From positions 1 through 16,308 of the forward strand of contig DDIE01000048.1 in NCBI GenBank assembly GCA_002338385.1: DNA of 16,308 nt, written 5' to 3'. This DNA is from Proteobacteria bacterium UBA1858. Lineage in GTDB: Bacteria; Pseudomonadota; Gammaproteobacteria; UBA4575. The notes under the pieces were generated by a model. That model worked only from the letters and a program-made list of their open reading frames with translations. It searched no databases and was not told where the DNA came from. Positions 6,646-13,623 of the stretch are shown piece after piece; position 1 is the stretch's first letter, and each line of letters begins with the position of its first letter. A program made the position numbers and the translations under genes.

Positions 6646-7461
6646 CTAATACGGTCTATTCGGGAAAAACAATTCTTTCAGTTTTTGCCCGGGATCTGGC
6701 GCGCGCATAAAGGCTTCACCTACCAGAAAAGTATTAATATCCTGTGCCTGCATGGTCTCAATGTCCTGCGTTGTGTGGATACCACTCTCGGTGACCAGTA
6801 AACACTCGGCAGGTACCTTGGCGTGCAATCGCAGGGATGTCTCCAGATCAACCTCAAAACTATGCAAATTGCGATTATTGACACCGACCATAGTGGGCTT
6901 AAGTGCCAGCGCTCGATCCATTTCATGTTCATCATGCACTTCGATCAACACATCTAAATTTTGTTGTTTGGCTAATGCATATAAGTCATTCAGCTGCGCT
7001 TCATCCAAAGCGGAAACGATTAATAGCAGACAATCCGCACCTAATACGCGCGACTCATACACCTGATAGGGATCAATGATGAAATCTTTACGTAGCGCAG
7101 GTAAAGAACAGGCCTTGCGCGCCAGTTCCAGCACAGGCCCACCACCTTTGAAGAATTCATTATCAGTGAGTACAGACAGACAGGTGGCCCCACCCATCTG
7201 ATAGCTACGTGCAATCGCCATAGGATCAAAATCCTCACGCAAAATACCCTTGCTGGGTGATGCACGCTTGATCTCAGCAATTACACCGGGCTTAGCGGCA
7301 CTTTTAGCGGCTCTCAACATAGCTTCAAACGGACGTTTAGCATCACCGTCTTTAGCCCACTCCTGCATTTGTTCTAGCGGTACGCGCTGTTGCTTTTCAG
7401 CAATTTCAGTGTGCTTGTGGGCAAGTATCTTGGTCAGTATTTCTGGTCGTTGTTGTGCCAT
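6646..7461 (-). CDS. trpC: Indole-3-glycerol phosphate synthase
   Basis: Ring closure and decarboxylation of carboxyphenylamino-deoxyribulose phosphate to indole-3-glycerol phosphate in tryptophan synthesis. A single-domain TIM barrel of 271 residues, so not the TrpC-TrpF fusion of enterobacteria. Catalytic elements are visible: Lys65 in AEIKRASPSKG, Lys125 in LRKDFIIDPYQ, Glu174 in LIEVHDE, the GVNNRN motif (193-198) and Glu225 in TESGI. The ATG at 7461 has no clear ribosome-binding site; it lies 29 bp after the trpD stop. Confidence 0.97.
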   Translation of the reverse strand: MAQQRPEILTKILAHKHTEIAEKQQRVPLEQMQEWAKDGDAKRPFEAMLRAAKSAAKPGVIAEIKRASPSKGILREDFDPMAIARSYQMGGATCLSVLTDNEFFKGGGPVLELARKACSLPALRKDFIIDPYQVYESRVLGADCLLLIVSALDEAQLNDLYALAKQQNLDVLIEVHDEHEMDRALALKPTMVGVNNRNLHSFEVDLETSLRLHAKVPAECLLVTESGIHTTQDIETMQAQDINTFLVGEAFMRAPDPGQKLKELFFPNRPY

Positions 7462-7490
7462 GTTATTTTTTCTGGTTAATTCGAGAGTTG

Positions 7491-8516
7491 TTAAGCTTGC
7501 TGTTGGGTAAACGCGATCAGCTGAGTTAATTTGTCGGCGGCGGCGCCACTGGCAAGTTGTTGACTGGCTAGCTCCACTCCGTGCGCCACGCTGTTGGCTA
7601 AACCCGCGACATAGATTGCTGCACCTGCATTAAAGGCGACAATGTCGGCTGCTGCACCCTGCTCACCTGCCAGTAAAGCCTGAATTAGGGCAACACTATC
7701 CTGCACGTCATGTACTTTTATCAAGTCCAGGCTGGCGCGAGTTAAGCCAACGTCCTCTGGACTGACCTGGTAACGAGTAATGCGCCCAGCATGTAATTCA
7801 CATACATTGCTCACCGCGGCAATACTGAACTCGTCGAGACCATCTTGCGCATGAACAACCATCACATGTTCGCTAGCCAATGTCTGCAGGACCTGAGCAA
7901 GTGGCTCTAACCAGTCATCTGAAAACACGCCTAACACTTGACGTCGCGCACCCGCTGGGTTGGTTAATGGTCCCAGCAAATTGAACAGTGTGCGCACACC
8001 TAATTCCTTACGGGGTCCGATAGCGTGTTGCATACAGCTATGATGCATGGGTGCGAACATGAAGCCGATACCGATCTGTTGCACACAGGCGCTGACCTGC
8101 TGTGGCTGCAAATCCAGTTTTACACCCAGTGCTTCCAGCACATCAGCACTGCCACATTTACTCGACACTGAGCGATTACCATGCTTAGCGATTTTCACTC
8201 CTGCACTGGCGGCCACCAGTGCGGCAGCAGTAGACACGTTAAAGGTACTGGAACCATCCCCACCAGTGCCGCAGGTATCCACCAAATCTGCACTCTCGAT
8301 CTCGACTTTGCTGGACAGATTCCTCATCACTTGCGCGGCGGCGGCAATTTCGTCAACGCTCTCGCCCTTCATTCTGAGTGCCACAATAAAGCCAGCAATT
8401 TGAGCTGGTGTCACCTCACCCTGCATGATGCTGGTCATGACGGCTTGCATATCGGCTGAGGAGAGATCTTGTCTGGCAAGCACTGTACTCAGCGCTTGTT
8501 GAATTGTCATAGTCAT
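7491..8516 (-). CDS. trpD: Anthranilate phosphoribosyltransferase
   Basis: Transfers the phosphoribosyl group of PRPP to anthranilate, second step of the tryptophan branch. The 341-residue, single-function protein carries the PRPP-binding DTCGTGGDGSSTFN loop (80-93) and KHGNRSVSS (111-119), both diagnostic. It is not fused to TrpG. The ATG at 8516 is followed by a second in-frame ATG at 8510 and neither has a strong ribosome-binding site. It begins 7 bp after the trpG stop, so translation is likely coupled. Confidence 0.97.
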   Translation of the reverse strand: MTMTIQQALSTVLARQDLSSADMQAVMTSIMQGEVTPAQIAGFIVALRMKGESVDEIAAAAQVMRNLSSKVEIESADLVDTCGTGGDGSSTFNVSTAAALVAASAGVKIAKHGNRSVSSKCGSADVLEALGVKLDLQPQQVSACVQQIGIGFMFAPMHHSCMQHAIGPRKELGVRTLFNLLGPLTNPAGARRQVLGVFSDDWLEPLAQVLQTLASEHVMVVHAQDGLDEFSIAAVSNVCELHAGRITRYQVSPEDVGLTRASLDLIKVHDVQDSVALIQALLAGEQGAAADIVAFNAGAAIYVAGLANSVAHGVELASQQLASGAAADKLTQLIAFTQQQA

Positions 8517-8523
8517 GGCTGTA

Positions 8524-9108
8524 TCACTTATTTTGCTGAATGAAATTCTTCAACAGGTGGTGTCCAAAGTCTGTCAGTATTGATTCAGGGTGAAACTGCA
8601 CACCCTCAACCGCATAGTGTTTGTGTCTGACGCCCATGATTTCATCCATGTCACCATTATCTTTTTGGGTCCATGCTGTCACCTGCAGACACTCTGGCAA
8701 GTGTGTTTGGTCGATCACCAGAGAATGATAACGCGTGGCTGTAAAAGGCATATCACAGCCATTGAATACATGTTGATTATGGTGGTGAACAGCTGAGGTC
8801 TTACCATGCATGATAGCGCTCGCCTGAATGATGTTACCACCAAATGCCTGGCCGATAGTCTGATGACCTAAACATACTCCCAGAATAGGAATATGGCCGC
8901 TAAAGTGCTTGACCACATCCAGCGATACGCCAGCTTCATTAGGTGTGCAGGGGCCTGGTGATAGCACGATATGTTCAGGCTTGAGGGCACTGATTTCCTG
9001 CAGGTTAATTTGATCATTGCGCACTACTTTGACTTGCTCACCGAGCTCACCAAAATATTGCACTAGGTTATAAGTGAAGGAGTCATAATTATCAATCATC
9101 AAAATCAT
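8524..9108 (-). CDS. trpG: Anthranilate synthase component II, glutamine amidotransferase
   Basis: Class I glutamine amidotransferase that supplies ammonia to TrpE. At 194 residues it is a stand-alone TrpG. The catalytic triad is Cys79 in LGVCLGHQ, with His173 and Glu175 in VQFHPES; the oxyanion segment SPGPCTPNEAG lies at 50-60. The ATG overlaps the trpE stop by four bases (ATGA) and is preceded by GGAGG seven bases upstream, the best ribosome-binding site in the trp block. The family also includes PabA, which can serve folate synthesis; many bacteria use one amphibolic protein for both, and this cannot be decided here. Confidence 0.95.
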   Translation of the reverse strand: MILMIDNYDSFTYNLVQYFGELGEQVKVVRNDQINLQEISALKPEHIVLSPGPCTPNEAGVSLDVVKHFSGHIPILGVCLGHQTIGQAFGGNIIQASAIMHGKTSAVHHHNQHVFNGCDMPFTATRYHSLVIDQTHLPECLQVTAWTQKDNGDMDEIMGVRHKHYAVEGVQFHPESILTDFGHHLLKNFIQQNK

Positions 9109-10586
9109 CGTTCATCCTCCACCTGTTGAGCCAGCGCGGCCGCTCTTAACACTGCTTTTGCTTTGTTCAATGTTTCTGTCCACTCATTATCAGGCACTGA
9201 GTCATAGACTATTCCGGCACCCGCTTGTACTGAGATTATATTATCTTTGATCACCGCTGTTCGAATTGAAATTGCGGTATCCATATTACCCTGCCATGAA
9301 ATATAGCCAATCGCACCTGAGTAAACACCGCGCTTGACTGGCTCCAGTTCATCAATAATCTCCATGGCACGAATTTTAGGTGCACCAGAAACTGTCCCGG
9401 CTGGGAAGGTAGCACGCAAGACATCCATACACGATTGCCCAGGTGCCAAAGTGCCAACCACATTAGACACAATATGCATAACATGCGAATAGCGTTCAAC
9501 AATCATCTTATCAGTCAGCTCAACACTACCGACTTCGGCAATACGACCAAGGTCATTACGGCCCAAATCAATCAGCATTAGATGCTCGGCACACTCTTTG
9601 GGATCAGCCAACAAGTCCTGCTCAAATTGCAGGTCCTGCTGTTGATCATGCCCGCGCGGACGGGTCCCGGCGATCGGTCTGACCGTAACTTGTTGCTCCT
9701 CTTGTCTGACCAGTATTTCTGGTGACGAACCGACTATTTCAAAATCACCCATGTTCAGGTAGTACATATAGGGCGAGGGGTTAAGACGCCGCAAATGGCG
9801 ATAGACATCGATCGCGTTACCGCTGAATTCAGCATTCAGACGCTGGGATAGGACCACTTGCATAACATCACCCGCCGCAATGTAGCGCTTAGCTGTGACC
9901 ACAGCATCCTTGAAGCCCTGTTCACTGAAGCCGGACACAAAATTAAGTTCTGCGACATCATCCTGAGCACACTCGATAGCGGCCAATGACATCGGTTTGT
10001 GCAAATCATGCTGAATATTATCGATGCGCAGCTGAGCCTGTTCATAACTATCCTGTTGCGCGCAAGGCGCCAGCACAATAATGTAGACACTGCCCTGCAG
10101 ATTATCGAATACCAGAAACTCAGTCGAGGCCATCAACATAATGTCGGCACTGGCAAATTCATCTGGCTTATTACAGGGACCCAGCTTGGGTTCAATATAG
10201 CGAATCGTGTCATAGCCAAAGTAACCAACTAAGCCACCGACAAAGCGGGGCACAGCCTCAATCTCGGGGACTCTGAATTGTTGTCGATAATGCTCGATCC
10301 ACTGTAATGGGTCCGCGTGCTCGAAATGTTGCACGCTCTGATCAGCTCGAGTGAGAGTGATGTTATGACCATGCACTTGCAGGATTTCATGACACTGCAG
10401 ACCAATAATCGAATAGCGTCCCCAGCGTTCGCCGCCTTGCACAGATTCAAACAGGAAACTATGTTTTGTATGGGCCAGTTTTAAATAGGCGCTCAGGGGT
10501 GTATCCAGGTCAGCTGCGACCTCACGATAGACGGGAATATGGGTGTAGTTCTGGTTAGCTAAATCTAGAAAATCTTGTTTTTTCAT
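9105..10586 (-). CDS. trpE: Anthranilate synthase component I
   Basis: Converts chorismate and ammonia to anthranilate, the entry step of tryptophan synthesis, as a complex with TrpG. The 493-residue protein has the N-terminal SFLFESVQGGERWGRYS segment (43-59), corresponding to the tryptophan feedback site, with Ser48 aligned to the LLES serine of the E. coli enzyme. The C-terminal chorismate-binding domain shows RPIAGTRPRG, FPAGTVSGAPKIRAMEII, GAIGYISW and QAGAGIVYDSVPDNEW. Presence of the feedback segment and the trp context argue for TrpE rather than PabB. It lies 107 bp downstream of gph; that gap contains a short Trp-containing reading frame described separately. Confidence 0.97.
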   Translation of the reverse strand: MKKQDFLDLANQNYTHIPVYREVAADLDTPLSAYLKLAHTKHSFLFESVQGGERWGRYSIIGLQCHEILQVHGHNITLTRADQSVQHFEHADPLQWIEHYRQQFRVPEIEAVPRFVGGLVGYFGYDTIRYIEPKLGPCNKPDEFASADIMLMASTEFLVFDNLQGSVYIIVLAPCAQQDSYEQAQLRIDNIQHDLHKPMSLAAIECAQDDVAELNFVSGFSEQGFKDAVVTAKRYIAAGDVMQVVLSQRLNAEFSGNAIDVYRHLRRLNPSPYMYYLNMGDFEIVGSSPEILVRQEEQQVTVRPIAGTRPRGHDQQQDLQFEQDLLADPKECAEHLMLIDLGRNDLGRIAEVGSVELTDKMIVERYSHVMHIVSNVVGTLAPGQSCMDVLRATFPAGTVSGAPKIRAMEIIDELEPVKRGVYSGAIGYISWQGNMDTAISIRTAVIKDNIISVQAGAGIVYDSVPDNEWTETLNKAKAVLRAAALAQQVEDER

Positions 10587-10624
10587 GCAGGTTTCGTTTC
10601 ATAGTCAATCGATACACGCTGGCA

Positions 10625-10690
10625 TTATTTGACAGCATTTTGCCATTGCTTATCGAATTGCCAATATTGGCGTGAACCTAGAAAGCGCAT
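10625..10690 (-). CDS. Possible 21-residue leader-like peptide before trpE
   Basis: An ATG at 10690, three bases after the gph stop, opens a 21-codon frame ending in TAA at 10625. The peptide has Trp at positions 10 and 16, two Phe and one Tyr (segments RQYWQF and KQWQNAVK). A GGA overlapping the end of gph stands about six bases upstream and could be a ribosome-binding site. The frame ends 38 bp before trpE. Trp codons in a short frame ahead of trpE suggest an attenuation or translational sensing leader, but the two Trp codons are not adjacent and no hairpin with a T run follows. It may equally be a chance frame. Confidence 0.3.
   Translation of the reverse strand: MRFLGSRQYWQFDKQWQNAVK
10660..10671. 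repeat. 12-bp perfect palindrome GCCAATATTGGC
   Basis: The 12-base sequence equals its own reverse complement and lies within the gph-trpE gap, inside the short Trp-containing frame and overlapping its first Trp codon. It could be an operator for a dimeric protein or, as RNA, a 4-bp hairpin with an AUAU loop. A second TGGCA (overlapping the second Trp codon) and a TGCCA after the stop could pair with alternative partners. Confidence 0.5.
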
Positions 10691-10693
10691 GAT

Positions 10694-11359
10694 TTATCCG
10701 AACAGTTGTATGAGTTGCTTTAATTCATCGATGACTATGGGTTGGTATTCATCGACAGATATGCCGCGATTATAGCCATAGGAAACATAAATTGCACCCG
10801 TTCCCGCCCTCACAGCAGTCTCCATATCAGTCTGCGAGTCTCCGATCATATAACCCTGCTGGGGTTGCCCAGCCAGTTGCTCAAGTGCATATAGCAACGG
10901 TGCAGGGTGTGGTTTTTTTGCGCTCAGGTCATCACCACATACGAGTACAGGGAAAAAAACATCTAATTTCATTTGCGCCAGCAAAGGCTGGGTAAATTGA
11001 CGTGGTTTATTGGTTACACAAGCCAGTGCGATATGCTGCTTGTGAAAATACTCTAGGGTGGATAAACAGTCTGGAAACAATTGACTGCGCTTGGCCATAT
11101 TGTCTTGATATGCGCTGAAAAACAGCGCCTGAGCGGAACTCAGTTGAGCGTCACTAACGCTGTCATGGGTGTGGCGCAAAGCACGCTCCACCAGCTTGGC
11201 TGCGCCATTACCAATCCAATTGCGCACCATCGTTTCAGGCACAGACGGGCAATTCAACTGGGTGAGCATCAGATTCACACTGTAAGCAATATCGGGCACA
11301 CTGTCGACCAGCGTGCCATCCAAGTCGAAACATAACCAGTGGGGACGAGGTCGACTCAT
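10694..11359 (-). CDS. gph: Phosphoglycolate phosphatase, HAD superfamily
   Basis: Dephosphorylates 2-phosphoglycolate, formed mainly during repair of oxidative DNA ends. The 221-residue HAD protein has motif I FDLDGTLVDS with nucleophile Asp12 and Asp14, motif II VTNK (Thr116), motif III Lys149 in AKKPHP, and motif IV GDSQTD with Asp174 and Asp178; an alpha-helical cap lies between motifs I and II. Many HAD phosphatases look alike, but the position directly after rpe and before trpE is the known gph context in proteobacteria. It begins 36 bp after rpe. Confidence 0.9.
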   Translation of the reverse strand: MSRPRPHWLCFDLDGTLVDSVPDIAYSVNLMLTQLNCPSVPETMVRNWIGNGAAKLVERALRHTHDSVSDAQLSSAQALFFSAYQDNMAKRSQLFPDCLSTLEYFHKQHIALACVTNKPRQFTQPLLAQMKLDVFFPVLVCGDDLSAKKPHPAPLLYALEQLAGQPQQGYMIGDSQTDMETAVRAGTGAIYVSYGYNRGISVDEYQPIVIDELKQLIQLFG

Positions 11360-11395
11360 CTGAGCAATTATTCTGACTGAGGAATTTGGCTGACT

Positions 11396-12064
11396 TTAAG
11401 CGACTGTATTCAACTCAGCACGCATAGCATCAATGGTGTGTTGATAATTCGTGGTATTGAAAATTGCTGAACCAGCTACAAAGGTATCAGCACCCGCCTG
11501 CTTAATTGCCGCAATATTATCAATCTTGACCCCGCCATCAATTTCCAGCCGGATGGCGTGACCTGAGTCATCAATCATTGTTCTCACTTGCTTTAACTTC
11601 TGCAGTGATTGTGGAATGAAACTCTGGCCACCGAACCCTGGATTGACCGACATCAACAAAATCATATCCAGCTTATCCATCACATGCTCCAGGTAATGCA
11701 GTGGTGTTGCCGGATTGAATACTAATCCCGCTTTACAACCGGCCGCCTGAATTAATTGCAGACTCCGATCTATATGCTCACTGGCCTCGGGGTGGAAGGT
11801 AATAAAACTTGCTCCGGCCGCAGCGAAATCCGCAATCAGGCGATCGACTGGAGACACCATCAGGTGCACATCCAGCGGCGCAGTGACGCCATAATCACGT
11901 AATGACTGACATACCATAGGACCAATAGTCAGATTAGGGACATAGTGATTATCCATGACATCAAAGTGAATAATGTCTGCACCTGCGGCGAGTACCTTGT
12001 CCACCTCCTCACCCAGACGGGCGAAATCCGCCGCCAGAATTGAAGGTGCAATCCAATTTTCCAT
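11396..12064 (-). CDS. rpe: Ribulose-phosphate 3-epimerase
   Basis: Interconverts ribulose 5-phosphate and xylulose 5-phosphate. The 222-residue TIM barrel contains the metal ligands His33 and Asp35 (HFDVMDNHYVPN), His67 (DVHLMV) and Asp176 (EIDGGV), plus SVNPGFGGQSF and the phosphate-binding GADTFVAGSAIF. It is the first gene of the seven-gene minus-strand block and is divergent from the CopD-like gene across 138 bp. No clear minus-strand promoter could be picked out in that gap. Confidence 0.97.
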   Translation of the reverse strand: MENWIAPSILAADFARLGEEVDKVLAAGADIIHFDVMDNHYVPNLTIGPMVCQSLRDYGVTAPLDVHLMVSPVDRLIADFAAAGASFITFHPEASEHIDRSLQLIQAAGCKAGLVFNPATPLHYLEHVMDKLDMILLMSVNPGFGGQSFIPQSLQKLKQVRTMIDDSGHAIRLEIDGGVKIDNIAAIKQAGADTFVAGSAIFNTTNYQHTIDAMRAELNTVA

Positions 12065-12164
12065 AGTATCAACCTATATGCATGAATCGAGCGTGCTTGT
12101 GTGAGCTACTTTAACGTAGCCAATAATTTTTTGCATGTTGATTTAAGCCCCGGCTAATCTGTTC

Positions 12165-12170
12165 TATACT
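12165..12170 (+). promoter_or_regulatory. Candidate -10 box of the CopD-like gene
   Basis: TATACT matches the sigma-70 -10 consensus at five of six positions, about 33 bp before the ATG at 12203. A TTGATT upstream (12138-12143) is 21 bp away, too far for a standard -35, so the -35 element is uncertain. Confidence 0.35.
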
Positions 12171-12202
12171 CAGTTGAATCAATCATTTCAGGTGCCACCT
12201 CC

Positions 12203-12685
12203 ATGGATATGCAAGCTCTCTCTTACCCATTAACGATCAGTCTCCATGCACTTGCCGCTGTCATCTGGGTGGGTGGTATGTTCTTCGCCTATATGGCACT
12301 GCGTCCTGTCGCCGCCCAGTTGCTAGAGCCACCGATCAGATTAGAACTGTGGTCACAGACTCTGGCTAAGTTCTTCCCCTGGGTATGGCTGGCGGTGATC
12401 GCCCTACCTGCCTCGGGCTATTGGATTATATTTGCTGTCTATGGTGGCTTTGCAGGGGTGGGCTGGAGTATCCACTTAATGCACACATTAGGCATCATTA
12501 TGATCCTGCTATTCCTGCATGTATATTTTGCGCCCTTCAAACGATTACGACGCGCGGTCGATGAGGAAAACTTTCAGGAAGGCGCCAGAAACTTAGCCAT
12601 CATTCGAAAAATGGTAGGCATTAATCTGTTACTTGGTTTATTGACTGTGGTGGTTGCCGTGGGACTGCACAGACTGGCGGTCTGA
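12203..12685 (+). CDS. CopD-like four-helix membrane protein
   Basis: A 160-residue inner-membrane protein with four predicted hydrophobic helices (about 10-33, 58-80, 88-110 and 137-157). The first helix contains SLHALAAVIWVGGMFF, which fits the CopD family; histidines at 15, 91, 94 and 106 lie in or near helices, a pattern consistent with copper or haem binding as in CopD and cytochrome b561-type folds. CopD proteins are linked to copper uptake, but small members like this one are mostly uncharacterised. HemJ-type protoporphyrinogen oxidases have a similar fold and are an alternative. AGGTG eight bases before the ATG supports the start. A cytochrome c gene lies convergently downstream. Confidence 0.72.
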   Translation: MDMQALSYPLTISLHALAAVIWVGGMFFAYMALRPVAAQLLEPPIRLELWSQTLAKFFPWVWLAVIALPASGYWIIFAVYGGFAGVGWSIHLMHTLGIIMILLFLHVYFAPFKRLRRAVDEENFQEGARNLAIIRKMVGINLLLGLLTVVVAVGLHRLAV

Positions 12686-12717
12686 CCCTTATCAGCATGG
12701 GCGAACAAGGCAGCATG

Positions 12718-12747
12718 AGTGAAAAAGGTCTAATGACCTCTTTCACT
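12718..12747. terminator. Stem-loop between convergent genes
   Basis: AGTGAAAAAGGTC (12718-12730), loop TAAT and GACCTCTTTCACT (12735-12747) form a 13-bp stem with one A-C mismatch. It lies between the stops of the CopD-like and cytochrome c genes. There is no immediate T tract on either strand, so termination efficiency is uncertain; it may serve both directions or protect 3' ends. Confidence 0.6.
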
Positions 12748-12764
12748 GTGGCGCTTGCTTTGTT

Positions 12765-13070
12765 TTACTGACAACTGAGGCTGGCGTAATAAGCTGAGAT
12801 ATTTACTATATCTTCATCTGTTAAGGCCATAGCCATAGGTGACATCTGAGAGTTTTTACGCTCACCCGAACGAAACATCTTTAATTGGTGCACCAGGTAC
12901 TGTTCTTTTTGGCCTGCCAAATTAGGCCAAATTGGTGTGGGACTGATACCAGCACCGCCATGACAACCCGCGCACATTGCTGCTTTCGCCTTGCCCGCTG
13001 CAATGTCTGCTGCATGCGCAGGTGTAAGTAAAACCAGTGCAGAAACCGCTGCCATTAATAAAATTTTCAT
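12765..13070 (-). CDS. Periplasmic monohaem c-type cytochrome
   Basis: A 101-residue class I cytochrome c. Residues 1-20 are a Sec signal peptide (hydrophobic core MAAVSALVLL, cleavage after AHA). The mature part has the haem-attachment motif CAGCH (33-37) and a MSPMAMAL segment whose Met79 is the likely sixth ligand. The layout NLAGQKEQYLVHQLKMFRSGER and LTDEDIVNISAYYASL resembles one half of a cytochrome c4 or a small c553/c5-type carrier. It would shuttle electrons in the periplasm, for example to a terminal oxidase; the partner is unknown. An upstream in-frame TTG at 13076 is rejected in favour of the ATG, which has GGAG at suitable distance. Confidence 0.92.
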   Translation of the reverse strand: MKILLMAAVSALVLLTPAHAADIAAGKAKAAMCAGCHGGAGISPTPIWPNLAGQKEQYLVHQLKMFRSGERKNSQMSPMAMALTDEDIVNISAYYASLSCQ

Positions 13071-13211
13071 AATCAACCACTCTCCTTAGTTAGTGCTGTG
13101 AAGTGTGTCCGCGACTCGAACAGACACTTTGCCAGTCGCCATTCTACTATCTTGAGGTTTTGGGCAGAAGCCTTTTCAACACTTGTACTAAAGCCGCAGG
13201 CAAACTGTTTC

Positions 13212-13220
13212 TGGTATCAT
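13212..13220 (+). promoter_or_regulatory. Candidate extended -10 promoter
   Basis: TGGTATCAT matches the extended -10 form TGnTATAAT with one mismatch in the hexamer. It stands about 77 bp ahead of the small membrane protein gene, in the 226-bp gap after the cytochrome c gene. No -35 at standard spacing was found, which an extended -10 can tolerate. The rest of this gap shows no gene. Confidence 0.35.
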
Positions 13221-13296
13221 GCCGGCAGCAAGCATGCTATTCAGCCATCCTGCGCGGACCTGCTGTTGAGCTTAATTTTTGACTTATAAAAATAAT

Positions 13297-13617
13297 ATGC
13301 AATTAATTAAAGACCTCGGCCTACTTAGATTTTGTCTGCTCGGCCTCGCCGTGGTAGATACTCTGGCACGTCCAGAACCTGGTAGTTATCCGATCCACCA
13401 TGGCTGGGAAGTCATACCAACTCTGGTGGCACCTGCCGCAATGCCTATTCTTTTGATGGTCATTTTGTTTGATGCCTTGATGTCTAAGATACGCTCAAGC
13501 GATGCAGAAACCGAGCAGGGCAGACTTAAATATCGACGTATTATGCTGACAGAGTTGGCCGTAGTGGCACTATCGCTAGTGTTGTGGTTACCTTATTTTA
13601 TGGCTATTGGTAAATAA
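13297..13617 (+). CDS. Small membrane protein of unknown function
   Basis: Not recognised. From the ATG at 13297 it has 106 residues; an in-frame TTG at 13279 would add six. There is a hydrophobic N-terminal stretch (LGLLRFCLLGLAVVDTLA), a polar loop rich in Pro, Gly and His (ARPEPGSYPIHHGWEVIP), a second hydrophobic segment (VAPAAMPILLMVILFDALM), a charged loop (KIRSSDAETEQGRLKYRR) and a C-terminal hydrophobic segment (LAVVALSLVLWLPYF). This suggests three membrane helices. No metal or catalytic motif is clear apart from the HH pair in the first loop. It ends six bases before the SpmAB fusion gene, so the two are surely co-transcribed and may act together. The ribosome-binding site is weak. 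Confidence 0.72.
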   Translation: MQLIKDLGLLRFCLLGLAVVDTLARPEPGSYPIHHGWEVIPTLVAPAAMPILLMVILFDALMSKIRSSDAETEQGRLKYRRIMLTELAVVALSLVLWLPYFMAIGK

Positions 13618-13623
13618 TTATTT

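Noticed and set aside
8047..8459. Overlapping plus-strand open frames opposite trpD
   Set aside because: Composition rich in Ser, Thr and Ala from reading the trpD complement; no start signals or family resemblance.
12105..12126. GCTAC-TTTAAC-GTAGC hairpin followed by an AT-rich run in the rpe/CopD gap
   Set aside because: Only a 5-bp stem, T run not adjacent, and no plus-strand gene upstream to terminate.
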